A stretch of 64,000 bases of DNA from Deltaproteobacteria bacterium YD0425bin51 (GCA_002753225.1 PDZS01000010.1:1-64000); one strand, 5' to 3'. Shown: positions 9,297 through 19,935, numbered from the stretch's first letter. The notes: generated from the letters alone by a model not told the origin. Program-made: numbers and translations.

Positions 9297-10076
9297 GTGA
9301 ATTTTACATTTAAACTCGGATTAAAACTGCATTCAATAAATACGGATTTAATCCCAGAATTATTTAATCTCTTTGAAAATTCTATTTTTCAATATATTGA
9401 GCTTTATATAATTCCAAATTCATATAACACCGTCCTAACTTATTGGAAAAACCTTAAAATTCCTTATATTATTCACGCGCCACACTCTTTTCATGGTGTT
9501 AATTTAGCACAGAGAGTGAAGATGGCCGATAATAGTAAATATATTAAAGAATCACAATTGTTTGCAGATAACCTTGATTCCGATTTAATAATTGTTCATG
9601 GTGGAAATAATGGAACAATTGAACAAACGATTTTTCAGATTAAGTCATTCAATGATGCTCGGATTATTGTAGAGAACAAACCTAAAAAAGGCATTATGAA
9701 TGAAAAATGCATCGGTTGGTCCCCTTCTGAGTTCAAATATATGAAAGAAGAAGGTATTTTATCAGGCATAGCCTTGGATTTTTTGCATGCCGCCTGTGCC
9801 GCTTGTTCGGAAAAAATGTCCGTTATGAAAATAATCAATGATTTACTTACTTTTAATCCAAAGGTTTATCACTTATCCGACGGAAATATTTTATCTGAAA
9901 AAGATAATCATTGCAATCTAGGTAAAGGCAATTTAAGCCTTCACAAATTTGTCTCTAAAATATCCGAAGGCTCAATGATTACACTGGAAACACCTCGCAG
10001 ATATGACAGAGGGCTTGAAGATTTTATTGATGATGTTTACTATTTTCGAAATATGATGAGAGATTTAATAAAATGA
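9297..10076 (+). CDS. Sugar phosphate isomerase/epimerase-like TIM-barrel protein (GTG start)
   Basis: IPYIIHAPHSFHGVNLA, LIIVHGGNNGT, IIVENKPKKG, GIALDFLHAA: xylose-isomerase-like AP-endonuclease-2 fold pattern. Confidence 0.6.
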   Translation: MNFTFKLGLKLHSINTDLIPELFNLFENSIFQYIELYIIPNSYNTVLTYWKNLKIPYIIHAPHSFHGVNLAQRVKMADNSKYIKESQLFADNLDSDLIIVHGGNNGTIEQTIFQIKSFNDARIIVENKPKKGIMNEKCIGWSPSEFKYMKEEGILSGIALDFLHAACAACSEKMSVMKIINDLLTFNPKVYHLSDGNILSEKDNHCNLGKGNLSLHKFVSKISEGSMITLETPRRYDRGLEDFIDDVYYFRNMMRDLIK

Positions 10077-11128
10077 GTCTAAAGACTATCGAGTTAAATG
10101 GTAAAATAATAGGGGATGGTTATCCATGTTATATTATTGCTGAAGTTGGATCCAATCATAACAGAGATATGGAAACAGCTAAAAGGTTGATCGATGTGGC
10201 TAAGTATAGTGGGTGTGATGCTGTCAAATTCCAGTCATATGAGGCTGAAGGGATATATTCTATTTATACACCTCGAATTTCAGAGATGGAAGGTCGCAGT
10301 AAAGCGAATGAAACCCCATACGAATTAATAAAAAGGATTCAGATGCCTGTTGAGTGGCATTACGTGTTAAAGGAATATTGTGAAAAGGTTGGCATAACTT
10401 TTTGTTCTACTCCATTTGATGAATCGATGGTAGATATTTTGGAATCAGTAGCTGTTCCCTTTTATAAGGTGGCTTCGTATGAAATAACGCATTACCCAAT
10501 GCTTGCAAAAATTGCAAGATCAGGTAAACCAGTTATTTTATCTACGGGTAATAGTGGTTTGGATGACATTGAAAAAGCTATTGCAATTCTTGAAAAAAAT
10601 GGCTGCAAAAGCTATGCACTTCTTCATTGTGTGAGCCAGTACCCTGCACAATATGAGGATATAAATTTGCGCTGCATCCAATCACTAAGAGCTGCATTCG
10701 ATTGCTTGGTTGGCTTTTCAGACCATACAACTGATTATATTTCTTCTTGTCTTGCAATAGCTCTTGGAGCATCTATAGTTGAAAAACATATTACACTCGA
10801 CAAACAATTTCCTGGTCCAGATCATCCCTTTTCCCTGGAACCTGATGAGTTGAAGCAGCTTGTAAAAACCATTCGTGATTCTGAAGTTATTCTTGGAAGT
10901 TCCGTTAAACGTTTACGGCTAAGTGAGAAAGAAAATCATCAGATAGGGAGACGTAGCTTAATTGCAGGGGATAATATCAAGAAAGGTGAAACTATAACTG
11001 CAGACAAAATAGTCATAAAACGTCCTGCTTTGGGTTTACATCCTCAGTATATGGATTTAATAATTGGAAAAGTAGCTTTAATGGATATACCAAAAGATAT
11101 GTGGATTACCTGGGATTGTTTTTTATGA
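10073..11128 (+). CDS. NeuB/PseI-type nonulosonic acid synthase with C-terminal SAF domain
   Basis: IIAEVGSNHNRDMETAKRLID..., FCSTPFDESMVDILE, VGFSDHT, GASIVEKHITLDK.PGPDHPFSLEP, RRSLIAGDNIKKGETI. Confidence 0.88.
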   Translation: MSLKTIELNGKIIGDGYPCYIIAEVGSNHNRDMETAKRLIDVAKYSGCDAVKFQSYEAEGIYSIYTPRISEMEGRSKANETPYELIKRIQMPVEWHYVLKEYCEKVGITFCSTPFDESMVDILESVAVPFYKVASYEITHYPMLAKIARSGKPVILSTGNSGLDDIEKAIAILEKNGCKSYALLHCVSQYPAQYEDINLRCIQSLRAAFDCLVGFSDHTTDYISSCLAIALGASIVEKHITLDKQFPGPDHPFSLEPDELKQLVKTIRDSEVILGSSVKRLRLSEKENHQIGRRSLIAGDNIKKGETITADKIVIKRPALGLHPQYMDLIIGKVALMDIPKDMWITWDCFL

Positions 11129-11161
11129 AAATTTTATAGACTTGTTGAGAATGAAGTCAAA

Positions 11162-12013
11162 ATGAAAATATTAATGACAGGTGCAACTAGTTTTATTGGC
11201 AAACATATTTTGCCTTTTCTTGATATTTCTGATCATGAGGTATGGCATTTAGTCAGATCTAAGAAGGGCTTATATAGAGAATTAATTTGGGATTTCACTG
11301 GCTCATTGCCTTCTGGATTGCCGCAGTGTGATGTTTTAATTCATTTGGCTGCCAAAGCAAATTTTGGACAAGAATTAGAATACATTCAATATCAAGTAAA
11401 TACTTTATCTACTATAAAACTAGCGGCTTATGCAAAAGAAAACAAAATTTATTTTATTTTTGCTTCTATGGCATCAATTCATGGCAGTCAATGTGAATTG
11501 GTAGATTATAATTCCCCTCTAAATCCAGATACTAATTATTCATTAAGTAAATATTTAGCAGAAGAGGTTATAAAAACATTTACAGATTGCTACAGTATTT
11601 TAAGGATAAGTGGTGTTTATGGATTGGATGGACCTGGACACTTAGGACTTAATAAAGCAATTACAGATGCTTTATATATGCATAAAAGACCTACTTTAAA
11701 GGGATCCGGAAATGTAAAGAGAAATTATATCTGTGTACAGGATGTTGCAAAATGGATAATCAAATTGATAGATACATATTATTATGAGAATTATCGTAAC
11801 ATAACTGCAAAAAAGAAAGAAATTCTTTATTTATCAGGGAATGAAACCATGACCATATTAGATTATCTCCAACATATTGTAGATATCTTACTTCCCGGTC
11901 AATTTATTGAAAAAATTGAAGGTGCCACCAGCCATGATTTTATTGTTCAGCCTTCTCCTGCTCCTTTTAAACTAATAAAGTTTAAAGAATACCTTAAACA
12001 AATTCTCAGATAA
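11162..12013 (+). CDS. NAD-dependent epimerase/dehydratase family protein
   Basis: ILMTGATSFIGKHILPFL; DVLIHLAAKANFG; YSLSKYLAEEV. Confidence 0.82.
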   Translation: MKILMTGATSFIGKHILPFLDISDHEVWHLVRSKKGLYRELIWDFTGSLPSGLPQCDVLIHLAAKANFGQELEYIQYQVNTLSTIKLAAYAKENKIYFIFASMASIHGSQCELVDYNSPLNPDTNYSLSKYLAEEVIKTFTDCYSILRISGVYGLDGPGHLGLNKAITDALYMHKRPTLKGSGNVKRNYICVQDVAKWIIKLIDTYYYENYRNITAKKKEILYLSGNETMTILDYLQHIVDILLPGQFIEKIEGATSHDFIVQPSPAPFKLIKFKEYLKQILR

Positions 12014-12032
12014 TCTTTTATTACCTAATTTT

Positions 12033-12920
12033 ATGAACTATTTGAAGAAACTAAATATTTTTCGGAGAAAGTGGGGTTTTTATCAATATGATCCCATGCC
12101 TTCTGATGAAGAATTAAATGAGTACTACGCGAATAAATATTACCAAATGGGAAAAGGGAGTTATTCAACAGAATACTCTAAAGAAGAAGTAGATTATTTT
12201 TTGCTCAAGGCAAGATTGATATATCTCAAAGCCACTCAACTTAAAAATATTCAGAAGGGTAACCAACTTATTGATATCGGTTGTGGAGAGGGATGGATTA
12301 TGAATGAGTTTTATAGTCATAATTTATCTGTAACAGGTCTTGATTTCAGTAAACATGGTTTGGAAAAATTTCATCCTCACTTGTTGCCTTATTTTGAACA
12401 AGGAAATATATTTGAAAAATTACAGAAGGTACTTTTAGAAGATAATTTGTTTGACATAGTCATTCTCGCTAATGTCATTGAACATGTTAAAGAACCTATT
12501 ATTCTATTAGAAAAGATTAAGAAATGTATGAGGAAAGGAGCTATGCTTATAATAGTAGTTCCTAATGACTTTTCTTCTCTGCACCATATCCTTATGGAAA
12601 AAAAGATTATTACAGAGGAATTTTGGTTGTGCTACCCTGATCATTTATCATATTTTAATTATAAATCTATGATTAATTTGCTTTCAGATTTAGGTTTTAA
12701 ATTGCTCTCTACAGTTTCCGATAACCCCATTGATCTAAATCTTTTAAATGATAATTCAAATTACATCAAAGATCCTGACAAAGGGAAAAAAACCCATATG
12801 TTTAGGGTTAGAATGGATAATTTTTTAGCAAGTATTGACATTGAAAAGCTTCTAATTATATATGAAACTCTTGGTTCCATGGGAGTAGGGCGAGATTTAA
12901 CATATTATTGTTCTATTTAA
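12033..12920 (+). CDS. Class I SAM-dependent methyltransferase
   Basis: LIDIGCGEGWIMNEFYSHNLSVTGLDFSKHG; VILANVIEHVKEP. Confidence 0.8.
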   Translation: MNYLKKLNIFRRKWGFYQYDPMPSDEELNEYYANKYYQMGKGSYSTEYSKEEVDYFLLKARLIYLKATQLKNIQKGNQLIDIGCGEGWIMNEFYSHNLSVTGLDFSKHGLEKFHPHLLPYFEQGNIFEKLQKVLLEDNLFDIVILANVIEHVKEPIILLEKIKKCMRKGAMLIIVVPNDFSSLHHILMEKKIITEEFWLCYPDHLSYFNYKSMINLLSDLGFKLLSTVSDNPIDLNLLNDNSNYIKDPDKGKKTHMFRVRMDNFLASIDIEKLLIIYETLGSMGVGRDLTYYCSI

Positions 12921-12922
12921 AG

Positions 12923-13609
12923 ATGAAGCTCTGTGTTTTTTCAGATATACATGGCAATGGGATCGCTTTTCATGAAGCATATAAGAAAATCATTTCTGAA
13001 AAAGTAGATATTAATATTTTTCTTGGAGATCTTTGTGGGTATTATTTTGATCAAAAAGAAATTTTTTTGATGCTTCAAACTATTCCTGATTTAATTGCAT
13101 TGAAGGGTAATCATGATGAAATGTTTTGTCGTATTTATAAAGGAGATGAAGCGCTCAGACAGGAATATTTAATCAAATATGGTCCTTCTATGGAGCTTTT
13201 AATTAAGCAGGATGTTAATGAAATGGTAAAGTGGCTTGATACGCTAAAGTATTCACATACAATTCATGAGTTAGGTCTTTATATTTGTCATGGAAGCCCT
13301 TGGTCAGAATTATGGGAATATATTTATCCCGACTCATCATTGGATAAATTTTTAAATCACCAAAAATCTTCATTCATTCTTGGACATACCCACTATTCAA
13401 TGATAAAAACAGTAGGAGATAAACTAATCATGAATCCAGGCTCTATAGGTCAGCCACGTGGCGATAGATGGCCTACTTATGCATTAATTGAATTTCCATC
13501 AAGAAAAGTAGTGTTTAGAGATATACACTATTGCAAGGAGAAACTTATCAAGCAAATAGACCAATTGAATTGTGAAAATAAATACTTAAAAGAGGTTCTT
13601 TGTAGATGA
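12923..13609 (+). CDS. Calcineurin-like metallophosphoesterase (YfcE-like); ATG at 12923 preferred over track start 12908
   Basis: FSDIHGNGIAF, FLGDLCGYY, ALKGNHDEMF, FILGHTHYSMI, NPGSIGQPR. Confidence 0.85.
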   Translation: MKLCVFSDIHGNGIAFHEAYKKIISEKVDINIFLGDLCGYYFDQKEIFLMLQTIPDLIALKGNHDEMFCRIYKGDEALRQEYLIKYGPSMELLIKQDVNEMVKWLDTLKYSHTIHELGLYICHGSPWSELWEYIYPDSSLDKFLNHQKSSFILGHTHYSMIKTVGDKLIMNPGSIGQPRGDRWPTYALIEFPSRKVVFRDIHYCKEKLIKQIDQLNCENKYLKEVLCR

Positions 13610-14571
13610 AACTAAAATCAAAGCCATCAATTTTAGTTTCATCAGTATGCGGGGATATAGGTTGTTCGGCTGTAAGAGCCCTTCGTAATGTATCGAATAA
13701 GATCATAGGCTGCGATATTAATTCTTATTCACCTGTAAATCATTTGTTGGATAAGTTTTTCATTGCCCCCCCTGCTTCAGATATAGGATATTTTGAATTT
13801 GTAATAGATACTATAAAAAGAGAAGAAATCGATTTTTTTCTTCCAATTTCTGAACCTGAAATTAGAGCTATTAATATCATAAGGGAAAAAATAGAATTAA
13901 TGGGAGTAAAACTTCTTCTAAATAATTCTTTTATTATCGAAACATTTCTTGATAAATTCAAAACAGTTGATTTCATTAATTCCATAGGTTATAGGGCTCC
14001 TCGTACTTCTCTGCTAAAAAATTATGATGGCTGTTTTGGGTTTCCTGTTGTTGTAAAACCAATATCCGGTTATGGAAGTAAAAAACTATGGATAGTTAGA
14101 GATGAAAAGGATTTTGAGTATATACGTTTGAAAGATGATGGATTTTTAATTGTTCAAGAATATATCGGAACTCATTTAGAGGAATATACTACAGGCGTTT
14201 TTTCGGATGGCAAAAAGGTGTCCTCAATTACCTTTAGAAGAAAGCTGGGATTTGGAGGACTTTCTGTTGAGGCAATCCTTGCAGATGATCCTTTTATAAC
14301 AGAACTATCTTTGAAGGTTGCTCAATCATCCAATTTAATTGGTTCTATAAATATACAATCTCGTCGATTGATAAATGAAAATATATTTGTACCTTTTGAA
14401 ATCAATCCTAGAATATCTAGTACATTGATGTTTCGAAAAAAATTTGGATTCGATGATACTGTTTGGTGGATGAATATTCTTTCAGGGAAAAAATATTCAT
14501 ATAAAAGAAAATTTTCATCAGGAAGAGCTATACGTTTTACTTCTGAATGTTATTTCGATATGAAAAAATAG
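13606..14571 (+). CDS. ATP-grasp family protein (carbamoyl-phosphate synthase large-chain-like)
   Basis: GFPVVVKPISGYGSKKLWIVRD; FLIVQEYIGTHLEEYT; PFEINPRISSTLMFRKKFGFD. Confidence 0.8.
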   Translation: MKLKSKPSILVSSVCGDIGCSAVRALRNVSNKIIGCDINSYSPVNHLLDKFFIAPPASDIGYFEFVIDTIKREEIDFFLPISEPEIRAINIIREKIELMGVKLLLNNSFIIETFLDKFKTVDFINSIGYRAPRTSLLKNYDGCFGFPVVVKPISGYGSKKLWIVRDEKDFEYIRLKDDGFLIVQEYIGTHLEEYTTGVFSDGKKVSSITFRRKLGFGGLSVEAILADDPFITELSLKVAQSSNLIGSINIQSRRLINENIFVPFEINPRISSTLMFRKKFGFDDTVWWMNILSGKKYSYKRKFSSGRAIRFTSECYFDMKK

Positions 14572-14580
14572 AGTAGAATT

Positions 14581-15132
14581 ATGGATAGATTAGTTAAAAT
14601 AGTTACAGAACGATTTATTCTGCGGAACCTTACTGAAAAAGATGTTACTGAAAGATATCTTAGTTGGCTTGATGATACTAAAGTAAAAAAAAATATTACC
14701 GCTGCTATAAAAACGAAGAATCTTTCAGATCTAAAGCAATATGTGAGAGATAAGATAGGGAACGACGATATTCTTTTTCTTAGTATTTTTGAAAAAACTT
14801 CTGGTCTACATATAGGCAATATCAAATATGAACCTGTAAACTCAGAGTTAGGATATGCAATTATGGGGATATTAATCGGTGATCTAAGCTATCAAGGAAA
14901 GGGAGTCGCTTCTGAAGTTATAATTGCTAGCGCTAACTGGTTAAAATATAACATGAAAATAAAAACAATTTTATTAGGTGTTAGTATTAATAATGATATG
15001 GCTATTTGCGCTTATAGAAAAGTTGGCTTTGTTTTTTCTAAAACCGAATTTATTCCAAACCACCCATCAACAATGGTTTTAGATTTGTTGAACCTCAGGC
15101 AGACTTTTCAAGACAATTGTCAGAATCTATAA
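14581..15132 (+). CDS. GNAT acetyltransferase (RimJ/RimL-like; candidate PseH-type amino-sugar acetyltransferase)
   Basis: TERFILRNLTEKDVTERYLSWLDD; IGNIKYEPV; GDLSYQGKGVASEV; YRKVGFV. Confidence 0.78.
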   Translation: MDRLVKIVTERFILRNLTEKDVTERYLSWLDDTKVKKNITAAIKTKNLSDLKQYVRDKIGNDDILFLSIFEKTSGLHIGNIKYEPVNSELGYAIMGILIGDLSYQGKGVASEVIIASANWLKYNMKIKTILLGVSINNDMAICAYRKVGFVFSKTEFIPNHPSTMVLDLLNLRQTFQDNCQNL

Positions 15133-15198
15133 ATAGGCTAGTGTTAAATTAGATTGCCAAATTTTAAATTTAGGTTTTTATTTAGGTTTATAAGGATA

Positions 15199-15642
15199 AT
15201 GTATATAATAGAGAAAAGAATTTCAAATCTTACAATTGCTGATATAAAAGAGAAAGACACTTATTTATTTGAGAAAACTATCAATCAAAAGGATATCGAT
15301 TCCTTCATAAATACATCCTACGATATTAGTCCCCTTCATGTTGATGATAAATTCGCACAAAAAAGGGGATTTAAAGGGCGTGTTGTTCATGGAATTTACT
15401 TATGTACCTTAATTTCAAAGATAGTTGGAGTTAATTTCCCTGGTGAAAATGCTCTTATCCAGTCTGTTAACGTAAAGTTCATATCTCCTGTTTACATTGG
15501 GGAAACAATCAGAATAAAAACAACCGTCGAGCAAATATCTCATGCCGTTGCTACAATAGTTCTGGGGATTATTATGACGAACATTCATGATTTAAAAATT
15601 GTACTAAAGGCAAAAGTACAGGTAGGTTTTACAAATGTATGA
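15199..15642 (+). CDS. MaoC-like hot-dog dehydratase domain protein (ATG 15199 preferred over track start 15154)
   Basis: FINTSYDISPLHVDDKFAQKRGFKGRVVHGIYLCTLIS, (R)-hydratase-like motif. Confidence 0.8.
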   Translation: MYIIEKRISNLTIADIKEKDTYLFEKTINQKDIDSFINTSYDISPLHVDDKFAQKRGFKGRVVHGIYLCTLISKIVGVNFPGENALIQSVNVKFISPVYIGETIRIKTTVEQISHAVATIVLGIIMTNIHDLKIVLKAKVQVGFTNV

Positions 15643-16812
15643 TTATGATTTCATTTTCATAGCACAGAGCAATATAACTAACTATAATGAGTTCTCTCAA
15701 TTTAGTATTGAACGAATTGAACTATTTTCTAATCTTGTTTTTCCTAGGATGGTTTATTTTAATGGACAATTTTGTTCACATTTGGATATTATAAATAAGC
15801 TATTATTTGAGGCATCAGCGAATGGAGATGACGATTATAACAATATTAAAAAGTTGAATGTATGGGACATTCCAAGTTTTAATGGTTTACACATATCTAG
15901 TTATCTTTCTGGGTTTGGTTTTAAAACAAAAGTTATCAATAATATTGATACAGAATGGTCTATATTTTGTGATAGCTATAGAAATAATGTTTTCTTGGTT
16001 CTTCTAATGTTAGAGAGACGTTTCGACCTGAATATTTTTCTTCTTTACCAGAATATATAGAAATTCATAATTGTTCTATTGATGCATCCAATATTTCTCA
16101 AATAGAAAAGGTTTATCAATTAATAGACAGATTGATAAGGAATAGTAAAAAAAATATAGTTTTTGTTATAGGAATCTGGCCGGGCAGTTTTTTACATAAT
16201 TCGACAAAATGGGCAAAGGAGAACAAACGAATAGAATCTGAAATTGGGAATTGCTTTTATTATAAATATGATTTATGGAAAAAAATCCCTTTCATAAATG
16301 ATAATATACTTATCTTTGCACAACCATACTTATTATTGGACAAGATATACGATTTTTTACAAAGAAAATACTTTGATCCTGTCTTATCAAAGGTATTACC
16401 ATATTTATTCAAACCAGACTTTAAGCTAATAAAAGACAGTATTGAAAATAGAAAAGAAATGGTCCAAATTTTGAACAATCAGATAGAAATTGTCACTTGC
16501 ATTTTACATGAAGAGCAGTTTCGTATTTTAGAAAAGCTGACTAAAGAAATTAATTCATCAGGGTATAGGTTTGTTATTGTAGATATGCCAATTCCATCAT
16601 GGGTTTCAAAAAATTTATGCTATTATGAATATTACCAGAATCAAAAAAATATATATATTAATACTATTCTTAGTTCATGCAACAATGGGTACTATTTAAA
16701 TATTCAAGATTTAAATAGTGATACTCTTTTCTATGACATGACTCACCCCAATGTAGAAGGTGCCAAAATGTGCACGAATAGAGTTGTAACGTATTTAAAA
16801 GATTTAAGATAA
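15635..16812 (+). pseudogene. Apparent chimeric remnant: truncated B12-binding-domain-like N-terminus joined out of frame to an SGNH/DltD-like segment
   Basis: Frame 15635: ...NVWDIPSFNGLHISSYLSGFGFKTKVINNIDTEW. From about 15990 another frame is open with GSSNVRETFRPEYFSSLPEYIEIHN...YFDMTHPNVEGAK-type SGNH end (ORF 16132..16812). No start codon for the second part near its apparent block I. Confidence 0.45.
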
Positions 16813-16839
16813 ACTATATCTAATGAGATATCATATCAA

Positions 16840-18471
16840 TTGAAAATACCAATTATTTTAAATTTATTAAAAAAAATTAAACTAAACCGACTTAGGCATA
16901 TAATGTTTGGGTACAGGTTACTTAAAAATTCAAATTTATTGAGTAAAATTTCCGATATTAATCAAATTCTAACAACAGAATCATTGAAAATAAAAGAAAA
17001 ATGTTTTTCAAAATATATATTTGGATCTGGAATAGATCATGCTGAAGTCATTTCTAGACAATATCTCTTGATGCGTTTGCTTGGACAGCATCTGAATAGG
17101 GCATTGCTTTTTTCATTAGGCAAGTCAAACGCAGGAGTAGTATACTATCTTCCACCTGAATGGCGAGAATGCATTCGAAAGAAAGGGTTTAAGGTTTCAT
17201 CATTTCGTACTGCTTTACAGTGGAATGCATTTGTTGCAATAATGCTGGCGTATGGTATTGTGAAAATTGTCAAGATTATTTTCAACGGTATTAGAGCTGC
17301 ATTAAAGCAATCAAAACAGAAACCAAAAAATTATGTATATTTCAATGCTCTTTCACCGAATACTTTACCACAACCTTGCAAAGATGGCCGTAGCCATGAT
17401 ATCATAAGTTGGTACATGCAATGGGATGGCAGGATTAAAGACATAGATATGCTATGCCATGACGTTATAAACTCGAAGCCTTGTATACTGGATGGAAAAC
17501 CTGTTGTCCCAATCTCATCACCTATACCCCAGTTAGCGGAAATCAGAAAGCTATTACAATTTACAGTTTGGGGGTTAGGGGCAATCATTATAGCTACGTT
17601 GGATTTTTTCCGTGGGTATTGGTGGCATTCAGTACTACTTAATCAAGCAGCTCTCGCTAAACAGTTGCGTTTGCAAAATCCTGAATTTTTAGCGGAAAAC
17701 TATTTTTTTCATAATTCCAGTTGGATTTACAGGCCTTTATGGACTTATGAAGCTGAGAGACTTGGCAAAAGAATTACTTTCTACTTTTATTCTACTAATT
17801 GTGAGAACTTCAAGCGTGTGAATGCATATCCCCCACCTGTTTATGGATATCAGGCAATGAATTGGCCACACTATCTCGTATGGGATGAGTATCAGGCCGA
17901 TTTTGTGAGGCGCATGGTAGGAGAGTCTGCCCCAATAAGCATAGTAGGTCCTATTTGGTTGCATACCAGTTCAGAAGAAATGCCAAATTTAAAGGGAAGA
18001 AGCGTTGCTGTGTTTGATATAACACCATTTTGTTCATCGATTTACCAATCAATGGGCATCGATTTTGAGTTTTATGTCCCAAAGATATCTAAGCAGTTTC
18101 TCCATGACATTCAGGAAATAACTAATAACTATGGTTACATGATGCTATGGAAGCGCAAGCGTAAATTAAAAAATGAATCATCGATTGTTCATCCTGAATA
18201 TCTTTTTTTTGCAGAGAAATTATCAAATTCCCAAAATGTTATCATAGTTGATTCTGATATTTCAGCTTTTCGAGTAATAGAAGCGAGTGAATTTGTTATA
18301 TCTATGCCCTTTACTTCGACAGCTTTGATTGCACGTCAACTTGGCAAGCCATCATGCTACTATGACCCTTGTTGTCTGCTTCAAAAGGATGATAGGGCTG
18401 CACACGGTATTGAAATTATTCAAGGTTCGAAAGAACTTAAGCAGTGGCTGAATTATTATAGTTGCTCATAA
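16840..18471 (+). CDS. Surface-polysaccharide biosynthesis protein, possible glycosyltransferase (TTG start)
   Basis: 543 aa in polysaccharide locus; C-terminal VIEASEFVISMPFTSTALIARQLGKPSCYYDP resembles capsule/GT-B-type ends. Confidence 0.45.
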   Translation: MKIPIILNLLKKIKLNRLRHIMFGYRLLKNSNLLSKISDINQILTTESLKIKEKCFSKYIFGSGIDHAEVISRQYLLMRLLGQHLNRALLFSLGKSNAGVVYYLPPEWRECIRKKGFKVSSFRTALQWNAFVAIMLAYGIVKIVKIIFNGIRAALKQSKQKPKNYVYFNALSPNTLPQPCKDGRSHDIISWYMQWDGRIKDIDMLCHDVINSKPCILDGKPVVPISSPIPQLAEIRKLLQFTVWGLGAIIIATLDFFRGYWWHSVLLNQAALAKQLRLQNPEFLAENYFFHNSSWIYRPLWTYEAERLGKRITFYFYSTNCENFKRVNAYPPPVYGYQAMNWPHYLVWDEYQADFVRRMVGESAPISIVGPIWLHTSSEEMPNLKGRSVAVFDITPFCSSIYQSMGIDFEFYVPKISKQFLHDIQEITNNYGYMMLWKRKRKLKNESSIVHPEYLFFAEKLSNSQNVIIVDSDISAFRVIEASEFVISMPFTSTALIARQLGKPSCYYDPCCLLQKDDRAAHGIEIIQGSKELKQWLNYYSCS

Positions 18472-18480
18472 GTTAGCTAT

Positions 18481-19935
18481 ATGACTATAAAAGAAAAACA
18501 GATCAAAAACAGCTTAATCTACTTGCTTCCTACAATAGTAGGTAATCTTATTCCAATATTGACTCTGCCTATATTTACAAGAATCTTAACAACATCAGAT
18601 TATGGTATATGGTCACTAGCGCAAGTCTATGCAATTTTTGTAACCGGTGTGGCTAATTTTGGACTTACCGTAGGATATGAGAGAAATTTTTTTGAACACA
18701 AGGAACCCAAGATAGTAGCAGGATTATTATATTCAACCCTTCTTTTTGTTTTCATTGGCTTTATTGTTTTAGGATTTTTTACTTATCTCTTAAAGAGTAA
18801 GCTTTCACTATGGATTATAGGTTCTAAGGAGCATGCAGATATTCTTTTTTGGTCTTACTGCGCTAGTGGTATAGTTGGATTGAAGGTTTACTATCTTACC
18901 TATTTTAAAAACACTGAAAACGCGAAAGCTTTTGTATTATATACTATTGACGAAAGTGTGTTAGGGCTATTATTTTCCTTGTTCATGGTTGCATATTTAC
19001 GTATTGGTTTAATAGGACTTATATGGGGACAAATTTTCGCAAGCGGTATTGTTTTTTCAATCCTTTCTTTTAGATTTGTCCGGTTCCTTCCCGTTTCTTT
19101 TGATGCTGAAGCATTAAAAGTTTCTTTGAAACTAAGTCTACCACTTACGCCAAGGATTTTTTTTGGTGTAATAGGCAACCAATTTGATAAATACATGATA
19201 GGACTTTTGAATACACTATGCAATGTAGGAGTATATAATATCGCCCAGAAAGTAGCTTATATAGTATTTAGTTATATGACATCAATTCAAAATGTATTTT
19301 CTCCACAAGTATACAAACGTATGTTTGATTTAGGCGAAAAAGGAGGCGAGTCAGTAGGTAATTATCTAACTCCGTTTTTGTACATTTCTATTTCAATAGG
19401 CCTTATGATTTCTCTTTTTGCTGAGGAAATCATAAGTGTTCTTACGCCTAAACCTTATCATGATGCAATTGATATCGTTATGATTTTATCAATGCTATAT
19501 GGATCATATTTCTTCGGGAAACAACCTCAGCTTATCTATTCTAAAAAGACTTATATTACTTCTATAATGACAGCCGTGAGCATTGGATTGAATATAATGA
19601 TAAATATCCCGTTTATTAATAAATGGGGGGCTATAGGCGCTGCATGGGGAACATTTTGTGCAGGGGTTCTTTCCGGGGTATTAACTTTTATTGTTTCACA
19701 ACATTTTTATGAAATAAAATGGGAATATCAAAAATTAATTTTCATCTTTTCTATATTTTTTGGATCGACTTTATTGATAATTTTACTTAGATATGTTGGT
19801 GTATCTTATGAATACAGATTTGTTGTTAAACTCATTTCATTGGCTTCCTATATTTACCTTGGGATGCGATTAAATGTGCTGACCAAAGACAACTACCTTT
19901 TGGTAAAAAAAATATTTATTCCGTATAAGCAATAA
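18481..19935 (+). CDS. Polysaccharide flippase, Wzx-like (MATE/MOP superfamily)
   Basis: 484 aa, about 12-14 hydrophobic segments; PIFTRILTTSDYGIWSLAQVYAIFVTGVANFGL. Confidence 0.82.
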   Translation: MTIKEKQIKNSLIYLLPTIVGNLIPILTLPIFTRILTTSDYGIWSLAQVYAIFVTGVANFGLTVGYERNFFEHKEPKIVAGLLYSTLLFVFIGFIVLGFFTYLLKSKLSLWIIGSKEHADILFWSYCASGIVGLKVYYLTYFKNTENAKAFVLYTIDESVLGLLFSLFMVAYLRIGLIGLIWGQIFASGIVFSILSFRFVRFLPVSFDAEALKVSLKLSLPLTPRIFFGVIGNQFDKYMIGLLNTLCNVGVYNIAQKVAYIVFSYMTSIQNVFSPQVYKRMFDLGEKGGESVGNYLTPFLYISISIGLMISLFAEEIISVLTPKPYHDAIDIVMILSMLYGSYFFGKQPQLIYSKKTYITSIMTAVSIGLNIMINIPFINKWGAIGAAWGTFCAGVLSGVLTFIVSQHFYEIKWEYQKLIFIFSIFFGSTLLIILLRYVGVSYEYRFVVKLISLASYIYLGMRLNVLTKDNYLLVKKIFIPYKQ

